The notes beneath the pieces were generated by a model. The model had not been told where the DNA came from, searched no databases, and saw nothing but the letters and a program-made list of their open reading frames with translations. Shown in pieces: positions 45,597-54,126 of a DNA stretch of 64,000 nt. Position 1 is the first letter of the stretch; every line of letters begins with the position of its first letter. The stretch comes from JALYXV01 sp963733505 (lineage in GTDB: Bacteria; Actinomycetota; Acidimicrobiia; Acidimicrobiales; Palsa-688). Position numbers and translations under genes: made by a program. The stretch lies in NCBI GenBank assembly GCA_963733505.1, contig CAVTDW010000004.1, positions 248,001-312,000 of the forward strand, read 5' to 3'.

Positions 45597-45676
45597 TACG
45601 CGCCGCGACGAGCGTCGTTCGGCCGCGAGGTCTGCCGCCGTCTGTTCATTTCGTAAGGTAAGCAGATGGGCACACC

Positions 45677-46603
45677 ATGACGAGCCGACCGAGCGTAAAT
45701 GGGCGGGTGTCGCTCAGTTGCGTGTTCTTCCATGCCCACCCCGACGACGAGGCGCTCCTGACCGCGGGCACCATGGCGATGCTCGCCGACGAAGGTCAAC
45801 GAGTGGTCCTGGTAGTTGCGACTCTGGGCGAACGAGGCCTGGCGTCGGTCGGTTCGGGCGACGGTCGGCTCGACCAGGTGCGGCGAGCAGAATTGGAGGC
45901 CTCGGCGAAGGTGCTCGGCTGCGCCCGGGTCGTCTGGCTGGGTTATCGGGACTCGGGCTGGGACTGGGACAGTCCTAGCCACGGCCGGGCAGCCAACCCC
46001 GCAGTGTTCGCCCACGCCGATGTCGAGGAGGCGGCGGCCAGCCTGGCGGCATTGCTGCGCGAAGAGGGTGCTCATCTGTTGACGATCTACGATCCGGCCG
46101 GCGGCTACGGCCATCCCGATCATGTGCAGGTAAACCGCGTCGGCGCCCGAGCCGTCGAGTTGGCAGGCACACCCGTGGTACTCCAGGCGACCTACGATCA
46201 AACCCGGCTGGCGCGGCTGGTGTGGGCAGGTGCGCCGCTGCGTCGTATCCTGCCCGACTTCGACCCGGCAGCGTTCCGGCAGGCCTACACGCCGGCGAGG
46301 GTGATCACCCATCGCGTCGACGTGCGCAAATACCTCGACATCAAGCGACGCAGCCTGGCCGCCCACTCGAGCCAGACCGGCGGCGGCGACGCGATGCGTC
46401 TGGTGGCGTTGCTGCTACGCCTGCCTCGCCCCCTCGCACGCCGCTTTCTCGGCACGGAATACTTCATCCAGACGGGCGCGAGCCCCGCCCGCCGGTATCG
46501 CCACCCTTTGGGACACTTGACGCATCGTTCGTCGCCGAGCGGACCAGCCAGGCGGAACTATGGGCGTTTGCCGTTGAACCAGCCCGCGGTCTCGGTGACC
46601 TAG
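45677..46603 (+). CDS. PIG-L/LmbE-family N-acetylglucosamine deacetylase
   Basis: A 308-residue zinc hydrolase. The AHPDDE motif is at residues 20-25 (VFFHAHPDDEALLTAG), and the distal zinc histidine is in YDPAGGYGHPDHVQVNRVG. Family members deacetylate GlcNAc in GlcNAc-phosphatidylinositol, mycothiol precursor or lipid-linked sugars. The C-terminus after residue 280 is less typical. It is followed directly by a decayed LicD copy on the same strand. In this cluster it may expose an amino sugar on a lipid-linked glycan. Confidence 0.9.
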   Translation: MTSRPSVNGRVSLSCVFFHAHPDDEALLTAGTMAMLADEGQRVVLVVATLGERGLASVGSGDGRLDQVRRAELEASAKVLGCARVVWLGYRDSGWDWDSPSHGRAANPAVFAHADVEEAAASLAALLREEGAHLLTIYDPAGGYGHPDHVQVNRVGARAVELAGTPVVLQATYDQTRLARLVWAGAPLRRILPDFDPAAFRQAYTPARVITHRVDVRKYLDIKRRSLAAHSSQTGGGDAMRLVALLLRLPRPLARRFLGTEYFIQTGASPARRYRHPLGHLTHRSSPSGPARRNYGRLPLNQPAVSVT

Positions 46604-46621
46604 TCACCGGGCGAGTCATAT

Positions 46622-47342
46622 CCGCGCGTTCCCCGAGGCATCGTCGACCAGATCTATCGGGGCTTGCGCACGCTCGACGCGCTGTAGGCCGAGATCGAGG
46701 TCCCCTACCTCGCCATCGGTGGCACATTGCTCGGCGCCGTCCGCCACGGCGGCCTCATCGGCTGGGCACGCCGACGGCGATGTCGTTCTCCGCCGCCACG
46801 ATGCACCCCGCATCCTCCGGGCGACCAATCGTTCTTGGCCGACCGAGGGTTCGGCCTCGCCCGCGACCGACGCTTCGGGGTCGTGAGGATCTTCCCACTC
46901 GACGGCACCAGGATCCTTCCTCATATCGCGGGCCGAGTCCGGATATCAGGTCGCGGGAATCGACTACCGCCCGCGCTCGCTCAATCCGCTGCCACCGCAG
47001 TGTCCGGCTCGCGCATCGAGGTGGTGGACGCCGCCGACCTGACCGCGGACTGCCTGTACGACCTCGTTGGCCAACGGTGTCTTCCTGTATTTCGCCGACC
47101 ATTCCCGCGCCGCCGCCCACCAGGTCGAATCCTCCGGCGAACGCATCGGACGCGTCGGCGAAGAAAATGTCGGCGCCGCTAACGCCGGCCCTTCTCGGTT
47201 TGCATTTTCACCGCGACTCGTTCGCCACCCCGATCGGTCCCCGCTGCGATACAACATCGTCGACCAGGACCTCGACGGGTACTTCAACTCCCTCTACCGG
47301 TTCAACGTATTCGCAATGCGCTGCTCCGATTCCATCCGATGA
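46622..47342 (+). pseudogene. Decayed LicD-family phosphotransferase copy
   Basis: Fragments in shifting frames match the intact LicD at 49.6 kb in order: IVDQIYRGLRTLDAL then a TAG, VPYLAIGGTLLGAVRHGGLI, ADGDVVLRRHDAPRI (next frame), FLADRGFGLARDRRFGVVRI then FPLDG. An in-frame stop and at least two frameshifts inactivate it. From about 47,060 another piece (NGVFLYFADHSRAAAHQVES ... NIVDQDLDGYFNSLYRFNVF) is not clearly LicD and may belong to a different lost gene. Confidence 0.66.
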
Positions 47343-48171
47343 GCAGATCGACCAGCTCCATGGCCTCGTCGGCGAAATCCATGACCACAATGCCGAGCCC
47401 CGACACGTCCCCTCGATCCGACAGTTCATCAGCCATAGCCCGTAACACGCCGGTCACCCGCGGGTTGACATATGCGGCGACCGCCCGAGGCGGGACCCGA
47501 TAGCCACTGGCATGGTTGATGAAGAGCCGACCAGACGCGTCGCCGCGGCGCTTCCTCAGCATCGCCCGCTCCGCATGGGCAACGACCAGCCCCAACTTGA
47601 CCGCCCTTCGCCTCACCTTCCAATCGTCCTGCACGTCCATGACCGCGTCGTCCCCCCAGTGCAAACCACCGACATAGCACGGCCCGCTCACCAGCATGAT
47701 CTTCCCCCGGACCTGCCCCAACCGCGGGATCGTCGGATCGACACGAACCATACCCGTCAATCCGAGCCTCTCCACCCGCTCCTCGAACCGGGAACGAAAC
47801 TCGCCCTCTGCCGCCGTCGAGTACTCCTGTCGCATCCGCATGACGATGACCTCCCCCGGGTTCTCGCGAAGAAACGACGCGCTGGGGAGCAGGGCCTCGT
47901 CGATCGTGGCGTGTTGGTACACGAAATCGTGATGTAACCGAAGAACGCCGCGGCGCAAACAGCAGCGAATATCGAGATAGCGTACTCCGGCCGCCAACTG
48001 GGCTGCCACATCGAACCTCGTGTTTTGACACTTGCTGAAACCGAGGCTCGGCCCGCTGTAGCGGGCACACGACTGATGCGTCCCCGCAATCGTCATGTCG
48101 CTCAGGTCGACGTCGTCGGGAACCGCCGACATCCACCTCGCGGCGTCGATCCTCACATCCCGACCGATCAC
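47302..48171 (-). CDS. PI-PLC X-domain phosphodiesterase
   Basis: A 289-residue protein of the phosphatidylinositol-specific phospholipase C fold. The first catalytic histidine is H32 (DMTIAGTHQS), the second H80/H81 (LRLHHDFVYQHATI); VRYLDIRC and SFLRENPGEVIVMRM follow, as in bacterial PI-PLCs, which cleave PI or GPI lipids without calcium. No signal peptide is visible, so it would act in the cytoplasm or need a missed upstream start. GTG at 48171 overlaps the stop of a glycosyltransferase remnant by 4 bp, implying they were one operon. Its 3' end overlaps the decayed LicD region by 41 bp. Confidence 0.86.
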   Translation of the reverse strand: MIGRDVRIDAARWMSAVPDDVDLSDMTIAGTHQSCARYSGPSLGFSKCQNTRFDVAAQLAAGVRYLDIRCCLRRGVLRLHHDFVYQHATIDEALLPSASFLRENPGEVIVMRMRQEYSTAAEGEFRSRFEERVERLGLTGMVRVDPTIPRLGQVRGKIMLVSGPCYVGGLHWGDDAVMDVQDDWKVRRRAVKLGLVVAHAERAMLRKRRGDASGRLFINHASGYRVPPRAVAAYVNPRVTGVLRAMADELSDRGDVSGLGIVVMDFADEAMELVDLLIGWNRSSALRIR

Positions 48172-48548
48172 AACGTTGCCGCGTAAAGCGACGCCACAGT
48201 CGAGTCAACGAGCGCGGCACAACTTGCCGGGTTCGCCGCGACCGTGACTGTCACGCCGGACGCTGAACTCGCCTGTTCGGAGCGACCTCCGGCGGCGAGA
48301 ACCATAGCGACCCCGCGGGCGACATCGACTGGATCAGGTTCAAAGAAAACGGCGGCGGCGTCGAGTTCGCCAGTCGCTTCGGCTCGGAGATCGCACGCGA
48401 TCGATCCGGTCCGACGAGAGTCGCGCACCGGCGGGAGCAGCGTCGCGGCTACAGCCATGCTCGGGGCGCAATCCCCCGGTGACCGGCTCGGTGTGAAACC
48501 GGCCAACGACCCGACGACACCATGCCGTACCGAGACGGGTCCGACCAT
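48168..48548 (-). pseudogene. C-terminal remnant of a GT4 glycosyltransferase
   Basis: The frame ends AAAVFFEPDPVDVARGVAMV, then VTVAANPASCAALVDSTVA, typical of the last helices of GT4 enzymes (GDAAVFFDPDDP pattern). Upstream sequence is out of frame or unrecognisable, so the N-terminal domains are lost. It is translationally coupled to the PI-PLC gene. Confidence 0.48.
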
Positions 48549-49579
48549 GACTGGATGGCATCACAAACTGGTTGCCGACAAGCCGATCACGGTACGCGGG
48601 CCGGCAGTTCGCCCCCGCGACATCGCGACCCGCCACCTCGGCACCGACCGACACCGCACCCGGCCGACCGTGCACGAGGTTCGCGGCGCCGTCGACTGGA
48701 ACAACCAACCACCGCACACCCGACATAGCCCGTTGAACGGCGGTTTCTTCCCCACAGATCTTTTCGTCGGTCTCGCATCACCAAGCGCGGCGATAATCAC
48801 CGGCTCAGCACGCACATCTGTCTCGGTCACCAACTGGCCACCAGCACCCTTCCCCCCGCGCCCCCAGCACGCTGCCGAACAGCTCCGTCACGTCCGCCCC
48901 CCCGAGACGGGCGGCCGCCAACGCCAACGCACCAAGCCCATCAACGGTTCCCATCCAAACCCTCCTTCGTCGGAGGTATCGTCCTTCAAGACGAAGAACC
49001 GTCCGGACCCCGAAACGTTACCCGGTCACGACCTCGGCGTCGCCGACGCGTCCCGCGCCCAGGCAGCTCCTTCTCTGGGGGAAAGCGTGCTTCTGGGACG
49101 CGCTCTCGCCGACCCGGCCGGCCAGGACGACAGGGAGTGTCCGCCGTGTCACTGGCGAAGCGGCCGTCGACACGACGAGAACCGTCCGATCCCGACCCGA
49201 CGCACGCGTCCCCTGAGAGGATCACGCCCACCGAGGTGGGGTCCGCATTTGCCGCAGATTGCGTCGTACTTGCCGAGCAGTCGGACCCGTTCTCCGGGTT
49301 GAGGAGAGGCCGTCGTGTCGGGACGGTGCGGGCACCAGCTGAACCCGTAGTCCGGGCTCGGCGAAGTGACGCCGGGAACCGAAATGCTCGTAGGTTTCCC
49401 TGTACGATCTTCGACATCTCACGTCGACCTGCACGTCGACCTGCAAGGCGGGCCGATCATAACTCGCATGCCGAGACACTGTTCGCGTTGAATGTTCCGG
49501 CCTGCCGTCGACACCAAACCTGCGGACACGGCCATGCGGGCATCGCCGGGCGACGGGCCGGGGTTTGGCGGCCGGCTGA
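48549..49579. other. Decayed stretch within the glycan cluster
   Basis: No intact gene. The long plus frame (48,244-49,302) is antisense noise. ACGTCGACCTGC is repeated at 49,430-49,455. Likely eroded genes of the cluster. Confidence 0.4.
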
Positions 49580-50308
49580 ATGGCAGGGCTGACGTTGCAG
49601 CTCACTCCCGACCGGCCACATCCCGGAATAAATGGGGCGTGGTCGCCCGGCGACCCGTTCCCGCGGGTACCGCAATGGACCGTCGACCGGATCTATGCCT
49701 GCCTGCAGATGGCCGACGAACTCTGCGCTCGCCTCGGCGTCCCATACACCGCATACAGCGGGACGCTGCTCGGCGCGGTACGCCACGGCGGGATGATCCC
49801 CTGGGACACCGACGGTGACCTGGGGATACGCGTCGAAGATCTGCCGGCGATTCGCGATTCTCAAGGTTTCCTCGCCAAACGAGGGTTCGGGCTCGGACGT
49901 GACCGTGCCTTCGCTACATTCAAGATATACCCCCTCGACGGATACAAGATTCGCCCATGGAACGAGTACCGCTTCCCTTGGGTCGACCTGTTCCCGTTGA
50001 GGCGCCGGGGCGATCGGTTCACCTACGCGTCGGCGAAGGCCCGCCGCACCTGGCCGAACGAATACCTCGAGAGCGACGTCCTCGACACGCTGCGGCGATA
50101 CCGTTTCGGGCCACTCGCTCTGAGCGCCCCGCCGGAATCAGTCACCCTCGAATACCTGACAAGGTTCTACGGCCCAACGTGGCGGACCGAGGCGCACGTG
50201 TCCCGAGTGCCGGACAGGCGGGGCACCGCAACGATCACGCTGGCCAGCTTCCCACCCGCGCTGCCATCCTCTGGGGCCATGGAGAAGGGAGCCGGCCACG
50301 CTCAATAA
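49580..50308 (+). CDS. LicD-family phosphotransferase
   Basis: A 242-residue protein with the LicD core: RIYACLQMADELCARLGVPY, SGTLLGAVRHGGMIPWDTDG with the metal-binding D76-T-D78-G-D80, and a YPLDGYKIRPW segment. LicD proteins move phosphocholine (or phosphoethanolamine and similar groups) from a CDP carrier to a sugar hydroxyl. Here the CDP donor would come from the cytidylyltransferase at 41.7-43.5 kb. ATG at 49580; no signal peptide, so it acts in the cytoplasm before glycan export. Its last 74 bp overlap the convergent GT32 gene. Confidence 0.87.
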   Translation: MAGLTLQLTPDRPHPGINGAWSPGDPFPRVPQWTVDRIYACLQMADELCARLGVPYTAYSGTLLGAVRHGGMIPWDTDGDLGIRVEDLPAIRDSQGFLAKRGFGLGRDRAFATFKIYPLDGYKIRPWNEYRFPWVDLFPLRRRGDRFTYASAKARRTWPNEYLESDVLDTLRRYRFGPLALSAPPESVTLEYLTRFYGPTWRTEAHVSRVPDRRGTATITLASFPPALPSSGAMEKGAGHAQ

Positions 50309-51020
50309 TCCGGCGGTGCAATGCCACCGAGTCATTGGCGCCGGATCTCCACGAGCCCATGAAGTGATGCCGGGCGTACATGTTGAGGTTGACAGGCCAA
50401 CGGTTCGGATACCACGTAGGCGGCATCCAGTAGATTTGGGCGACGACGCCGATATCACTCCGCTCGGCAAGCGTCAACTCGAAATACAAACGGGTCAATA
50501 GCCGTGGCCCGGTGCTGTCCAGGACATCGCCGTCGGTCGGCTCGGCGGTGACAACACAGCCCACTTGACTGTGCGCGATCCGCTCGATCAGCCGGGCAAG
50601 GAACCAGTGACCGGCCTCAGCCGCGAAGACGCAGTTCGCTAGTTGCCAAGGTGCACGGTAGCCGAGCTCAAGCTGTCGAGTCGGGGTCAGCTTTTCCTCG
50701 ACGCTCAGCATTAGACCGGCGATGTCGAGGAACCGGTCGAACGGTCGTAGGCATTCCATATCGATATCGACGTAGACACCGCCGAACCGGTAGACGACGA
50801 GATATCGGAAAAAGTCGGCCCGCTGAACCGGTCGAGGCAATCGGTGGTACACGCTAAGGTATTCTGGCATTTCCCGGGCGACGAACGCCGCGCAAGCGGC
50901 GTCGTCGTAGAAGCGAATATCGAAATCCGGATTCCGGTCCCCCCAGGTGCGAGTCCATGGGAGCGCGGCAGCCGGAATATCCGCCGAACGCCACGTCCGG
51001 TGGATGACCTTGGGAATCAT
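50235..51020 (-). CDS. GT32-family glycosyltransferase (OCH1-like)
   Basis: A 261-residue glycosyltransferase starting at MIPKVIHRTWRSADIP, the classic start of the GT32 'DXD sugar-binding' family. RADFFRYLVVYRFGGVYVDI holds the DxD at D85/D87. YRAPWQLANCVFAAEAGHWF and RHHFMGSWRS complete the fold. The longer open frame upstream has no family match. It transfers mannose or galactose in most known members. It lies about 210 bp downstream of the ATP-grasp gene, same strand. Confidence 0.88.
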   Translation of the reverse strand: MIPKVIHRTWRSADIPAAALPWTRTWGDRNPDFDIRFYDDAACAAFVAREMPEYLSVYHRLPRPVQRADFFRYLVVYRFGGVYVDIDMECLRPFDRFLDIAGLMLSVEEKLTPTRQLELGYRAPWQLANCVFAAEAGHWFLARLIERIAHSQVGCVVTAEPTDGDVLDSTGPRLLTRLYFELTLAERSDIGVVAQIYWMPPTWYPNRWPVNLNMYARHHFMGSWRSGANDSVALHRRIIERGRLPSPWPQRMAARVGSWPA

Positions 51021-51232
51021 GGTATGGGAGCATAGCTGCCACGATATGGCTGTTTTTCCACGCTTCGCCTCAGTGAATGCTTTTCTACCCGGCCGAAGGG
51101 ACTCGCCTCGCCGTGCTTCGGCGCCGGTGTCCCCAGGCCGAGGACTTGCCGGCACTATCTCATCGACGCTGTCTTGCGGCGCCGGAGATCGACCGCGCAC
51201 TTCGCATCGTCGCCTCCTGGATCGACGCCCGC
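51021..51232. other. Short intergenic region between ATP-grasp and GT32 genes
   Basis: No gene; the minus frame through it is an extension of the GT32 frame without conserved features. Confidence 0.4.
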
Positions 51233-52456
51233 TTACGGCTCCGGCGCTGTGACGACGCTGATCAGCGAAGCCGCCCTCTGGCATCGGGCAAGCGCCTCGT
51301 CGGTGTCGGCCCCCACGGAAAGGACCCGACCGACGCGGTCCCTGCCGGTTCTCAGAGGGCGCACCACATCGCCCACCTTCACGTCGACCGAAACCTCGAA
51401 CACCCCTTTCACCGCCGCTGCCTCAGAAACACCCCGGATCTCGGTGACCGTGCCCGGTTCGCCCACGATGAAGCGGACGGCGGCGGCCCCGTGCGGTTCC
51501 GGTCGCTGCATGAGAGGAGACCAGGTGCCTGCCGCCCAGGCCAAAGTGTATTTCTCCAGGTCTATTCCGTACGCCCGGAAAACGAGGTCCCCGATCCGGT
51601 CTCCACCGGTGCGGGTGTGCGACTCAATGATGCACGGCGTCCCATCCGAGATCCTAACCTCGGTATGCGAAGGGCCATCTTCTACGCCCATCAGGTCGAG
51701 GAAGCCCGTCACGACTTCTACCACGGCGGCGTCGATGACTGGGTCGAGGCGGGCCGGAAGCGCATGACCCACCTCGACGAAACCTGGCAGTGTCTCTGTC
51801 TCGGTCACCGCCACCACCACATGGCGCCCCGAGAAACTGAACGCCTCGACACTGTATTCAGGGCCATCGATGTACTGTTCAACCATAAGCCGACCTATCG
51901 GTAACAAGTCGTGTTCGGTGCTACCGCGCAACCGCATCAATCTTTCCCATGCCGCGCCGAGATCGTCAGGCCCATCGATGCGGACCACGCCCAGACTGGA
52001 TGACGCGTCGACCGGCTTCACGATCATCGGATAGCCGTGACTTCGGCCGAAATCTGCCAGCTTGGAAAGATCATCCACCGGGGCCGCGGTGATACCGCCA
52101 GCGTTAGCGACCGACAGCTGCTGGCGCATCGCCCATTTGTCGCGCAACCGATGGTGCACAGAAAAGGCGCTGCCGCCGAGACCCAACGATTCGACGATAC
52201 GACCCGCAGTTTCCAAGCCGGCCTCGTTGTTGGACAGAACGGCCCTGAACCCGAACACCTCATGTGCCGCGACTACGAGCGGCCGCAGCACCGACCACTC
52301 CCGGTAGTCAACGAGGATCGCGGCTTCCACCAGGTCGGCCAGGTAGCGCTCGAATTCGCACACCATGTCCACCGCCACCACACGCAGTTCGAGCGCACGA
52401 GCCTTACGCAGTAGTTCCAGACCAGGCACGACCAGTAAAACGGTTTGCTGCGACAT
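51233..52456 (-). CDS. ATP-grasp carboxylate-amine ligase-like protein
   Basis: A 407-residue ATP-grasp enzyme. After a nucleotide-binding-like N-terminal domain (QTVLLVVPGLELLRKARALE), the ATP-grasp domain has YPMIVKPVDASSSLGVVRI (lysine and glycine-rich loop), MVEQYIDGPEYSVEAFSF and SHTEVRISDGTPCIIESHTR with the metal-binding E and N/S positions. The fold joins a carboxylate to an amine, for example an amino acid to another amino acid or an amino sugar. ATG at 52456 has GGAGC 8 bases before it; an ATG at 52468 is possible. First gene of a leftward pair with GT32. Confidence 0.86.
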   Translation of the reverse strand: MSQQTVLLVVPGLELLRKARALELRVVAVDMVCEFERYLADLVEAAILVDYREWSVLRPLVVAAHEVFGFRAVLSNNEAGLETAGRIVESLGLGGSAFSVHHRLRDKWAMRQQLSVANAGGITAAPVDDLSKLADFGRSHGYPMIVKPVDASSSLGVVRIDGPDDLGAAWERLMRLRGSTEHDLLPIGRLMVEQYIDGPEYSVEAFSFSGRHVVVAVTETETLPGFVEVGHALPARLDPVIDAAVVEVVTGFLDLMGVEDGPSHTEVRISDGTPCIIESHTRTGGDRIGDLVFRAYGIDLEKYTLAWAAGTWSPLMQRPEPHGAAAVRFIVGEPGTVTEIRGVSEAAAVKGVFEVSVDVKVGDVVRPLRTGRDRVGRVLSVGADTDEALARCQRAASLISVVTAPEP

Positions 52457-52544
52457 CGAACGCTCCATTGCCCACAATGGTAGAGGCTAACGCCCCAGTC
52501 GACCTCCGATCGGTTCGTCGGTCCGCCGTCAAGGGCGGAACGGG

Positions 52545-52690
52545 AGCGCTGCGTCGATCTGTCCACCGCCAAGGGCCCCGCCCCGGTCAACGAAGTGTTC
52601 GCCGCCCACCCCGAATGCGTGCTCCGTGAGCTGACGACCCGCCACGGCCAGTACAACGACCATGACCTTACCGTCCGCCCACGGGGCCCG
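52545..52690 (+). pseudogene. Scrap of a conjugative-element methylase/helicase
   Basis: A short frame reads PAPVNEVFAAHPECVLREL then GQYNDHDLTVRPR, resembling the segment NxxFVxHPExVLG of very large element-borne SNF2 helicase/adenine-methylase proteins. No flanking domain survives. Confidence 0.35.
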
Positions 52691-52744
52691 GGCCGCTGGG
52701 CTCGCAGCTGCAGTTTTGCCACCCGGCCCGGGCGACGACCTCGG

Positions 52745-52990
52745 CCGTATGTCGGCGTCGGGTGCGCCCGTCGATCTGCCGGGCGATAGCCGGCGAGGGT
52801 CGCCGGGGCGACACCGAGCTGCTTGGCAACACAGTCGATGACCTCTCGCGGCGGACCAGGGTCGCACGGCGGGCGTACGACAGGTGGGAGGAGATTGGAC
52901 GTATGGGCTGGCCAACGCACCAATGTGACGCGCCCGTGCTGCGACGACAAGTAGGTACAGGTAAGAGGATAAATGGTGGGATAGGTGATA
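52745..52990 (-). pseudogene. Tn3-family transposase N-terminal scrap
   Basis: Minus strand reads PPREVIDCVAKQLGVAPATL then AGYRPADRRAHPTPTYG, like the DUF4158 N-terminal domain of Tn3 transposases. No DDE domain or 38-bp ends are visible. Confidence 0.4.
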
Positions 52991-53030
52991 GGCGGAGGAG
53001 CGCGAGGTCGGAGGGCGATAGTTCGGAGTG

Positions 53031-53385
53031 GGCTGGCGCCGGTGGCCGACCTATCGGTCTGGCCTTCGGTGGGCCCGGATGTGGCCGACCTGTCGGTCTG
53101 GCCTCCGGTGAGGTCCGGTGGCCTCGGCTGGCGCCGGTGGCCTCGGTGGCTCGGAGTGGGTTCGGCCGGCGCCGGCGGCCTCCCGGTTGGCCGGGATGGG
53201 CTTCGGCTGGCGCCGGTGGCCGACCTGTCGGTCTGGCCTTCGGTGGGCCCGGTGGCCTCGGCTGGCGCCGGTGGCCTCGGTGGCTCGGAGTGGGTTCGGC
53301 TGGCGCCGACGGCCTCCCGGTTGGCGGGGATGGGCTTCGGCTGGCGCCGGTGGCCGGCCTGTCGGTCTGGCCTTCGGTGGGTGAT
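53031..53385. repeat. 134-bp tandem repeat, about 2.6 copies
   Basis: Two full units (53118-53251 and 53252-53385), differing at only a few positions, are preceded by a partial unit. Each contains GGCTGGCGCCGGTGGC and GACCTGTCGGTCTGGCCTTC subrepeats. No coding signal is consistent in any frame. It is a minisatellite-like array in decayed DNA. Confidence 0.78.
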
Positions 53386-53618
53386 GATTCTTCCCCCGGG
53401 AGGGCTCGACGAGCCGGCCTTTCCGAAACGCAGCTTGATTTGTTGTTGGGCTGCCCGAACCGGAAAATCGTTATTGCAGCCTGGGATCTGACGGATAGTG
53501 ACAGATCCCGCCTGCATGCTCCCAAGGTTGCCTGGATCGCCAGTCTGATCCCCTCAGGTCGTCACGGAGCGGCCCCCCGGCTCAGCCCCCGTCCACGCGA
53601 GGGGGCGACCGGGTGGGG

Positions 53619-53821
53619 CTAGGTGCCGAAGCGTTGGAAGGCGGCCTGGCGGCTGATCCTAGGACGGCTCCGATGTCACCCCAGCTGGCACCGTCGATGC
53701 GGGCGAGGCCCACTGATTCGTCGAGCGATTCTTTGGCCGCGTCGAGGGCGGCGGAGGCGGCGACCACCATCTCGATACGTTCGCGCTTCGCTGTGCCCCG
53801 ATCACGTCGTGACCCCGGCAC
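53619..53821 (-). CDS. Small HTH-like protein, frameshifted
   Basis: Reads AASAALDAAKESLDESVGLA, ARIDGASWGDIGAVLG, then, after losing one base at CTAGGATC, ISRQAAFQRFGT and stop. Joined, this is the common actinobacterial small helix-turn-helix 'GASWADIGAALGVSRQAAWQRFG' type. The span is 3n-1. As given, the frame continues out of family for 20 residues. Confidence 0.55.
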
Positions 53822-53907
53822 GGACCCGTCGGCGCGGACATCTTGGGCGACGCCTTGGCTGCCCTCAGCATGGCCGAGGTGATCCTCGCAGCTGATGACC
53901 TCGCCCT

Positions 53908-54108
53908 CTAGTAGGGACAGTTCGCGTTCTCAGGCCAGTCGCAGACGTGAAGCACCCTGTTGTAGTGCAGGCCGGCCGGGCAGTCCTGCTGGTACGGAAC
54001 ACCGTTCGAGCACTGGCAGAAGGCGTCGCACCTCGTCGGGTGGGGGAAGTACATGTCTTCTCGGTCGTCGGGGCACTCGATGGTTTCGCAACCCGCGGGT
54101 TCACTCAT
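53908..54108 (-). CDS. Cysteine-rich miniprotein with CBM14 (peritrophin-A/chitin-binding type 2)-like fold
   Basis: A 66-residue protein almost wholly made of one CBM14-like domain: cysteines at CETIEC, TRCDAFCQC, QQDCPAGLHYN, HVCDW and NC, with the aromatic positions (MYFPHP, GLHYN) expected for chitin contact. The ATG follows AGGAGACGAC, an excellent ribosome site. There is no signal peptide. It is 18 bp downstream of the MauE-thioredoxin gene on the same strand, so the two are likely one operon. The domain is typical of animals and viruses and uncommon as a stand-alone bacterial protein; its ligand here is unknown. Confidence 0.83.
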   Translation of the reverse strand: MSEPAGCETIECPDDREDMYFPHPTRCDAFCQCSNGVPYQQDCPAGLHYNRVLHVCDWPENANCPY

Positions 54109-54126
54109 GTCGTCTCCTGACTGTGA

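Noticed and set aside
48244..49302. 352-residue plus-strand ORF
   Set aside because: Proline/arginine-rich composition typical of noise frames in GC-rich DNA; the opposite strand carries a recognisable GT4 tail.
53031..53385. 134-bp units considered as CRISPR or a repeat protein gene
   Set aside because: Units are contiguous without unique spacers, and no frame stays protein-like across both units.
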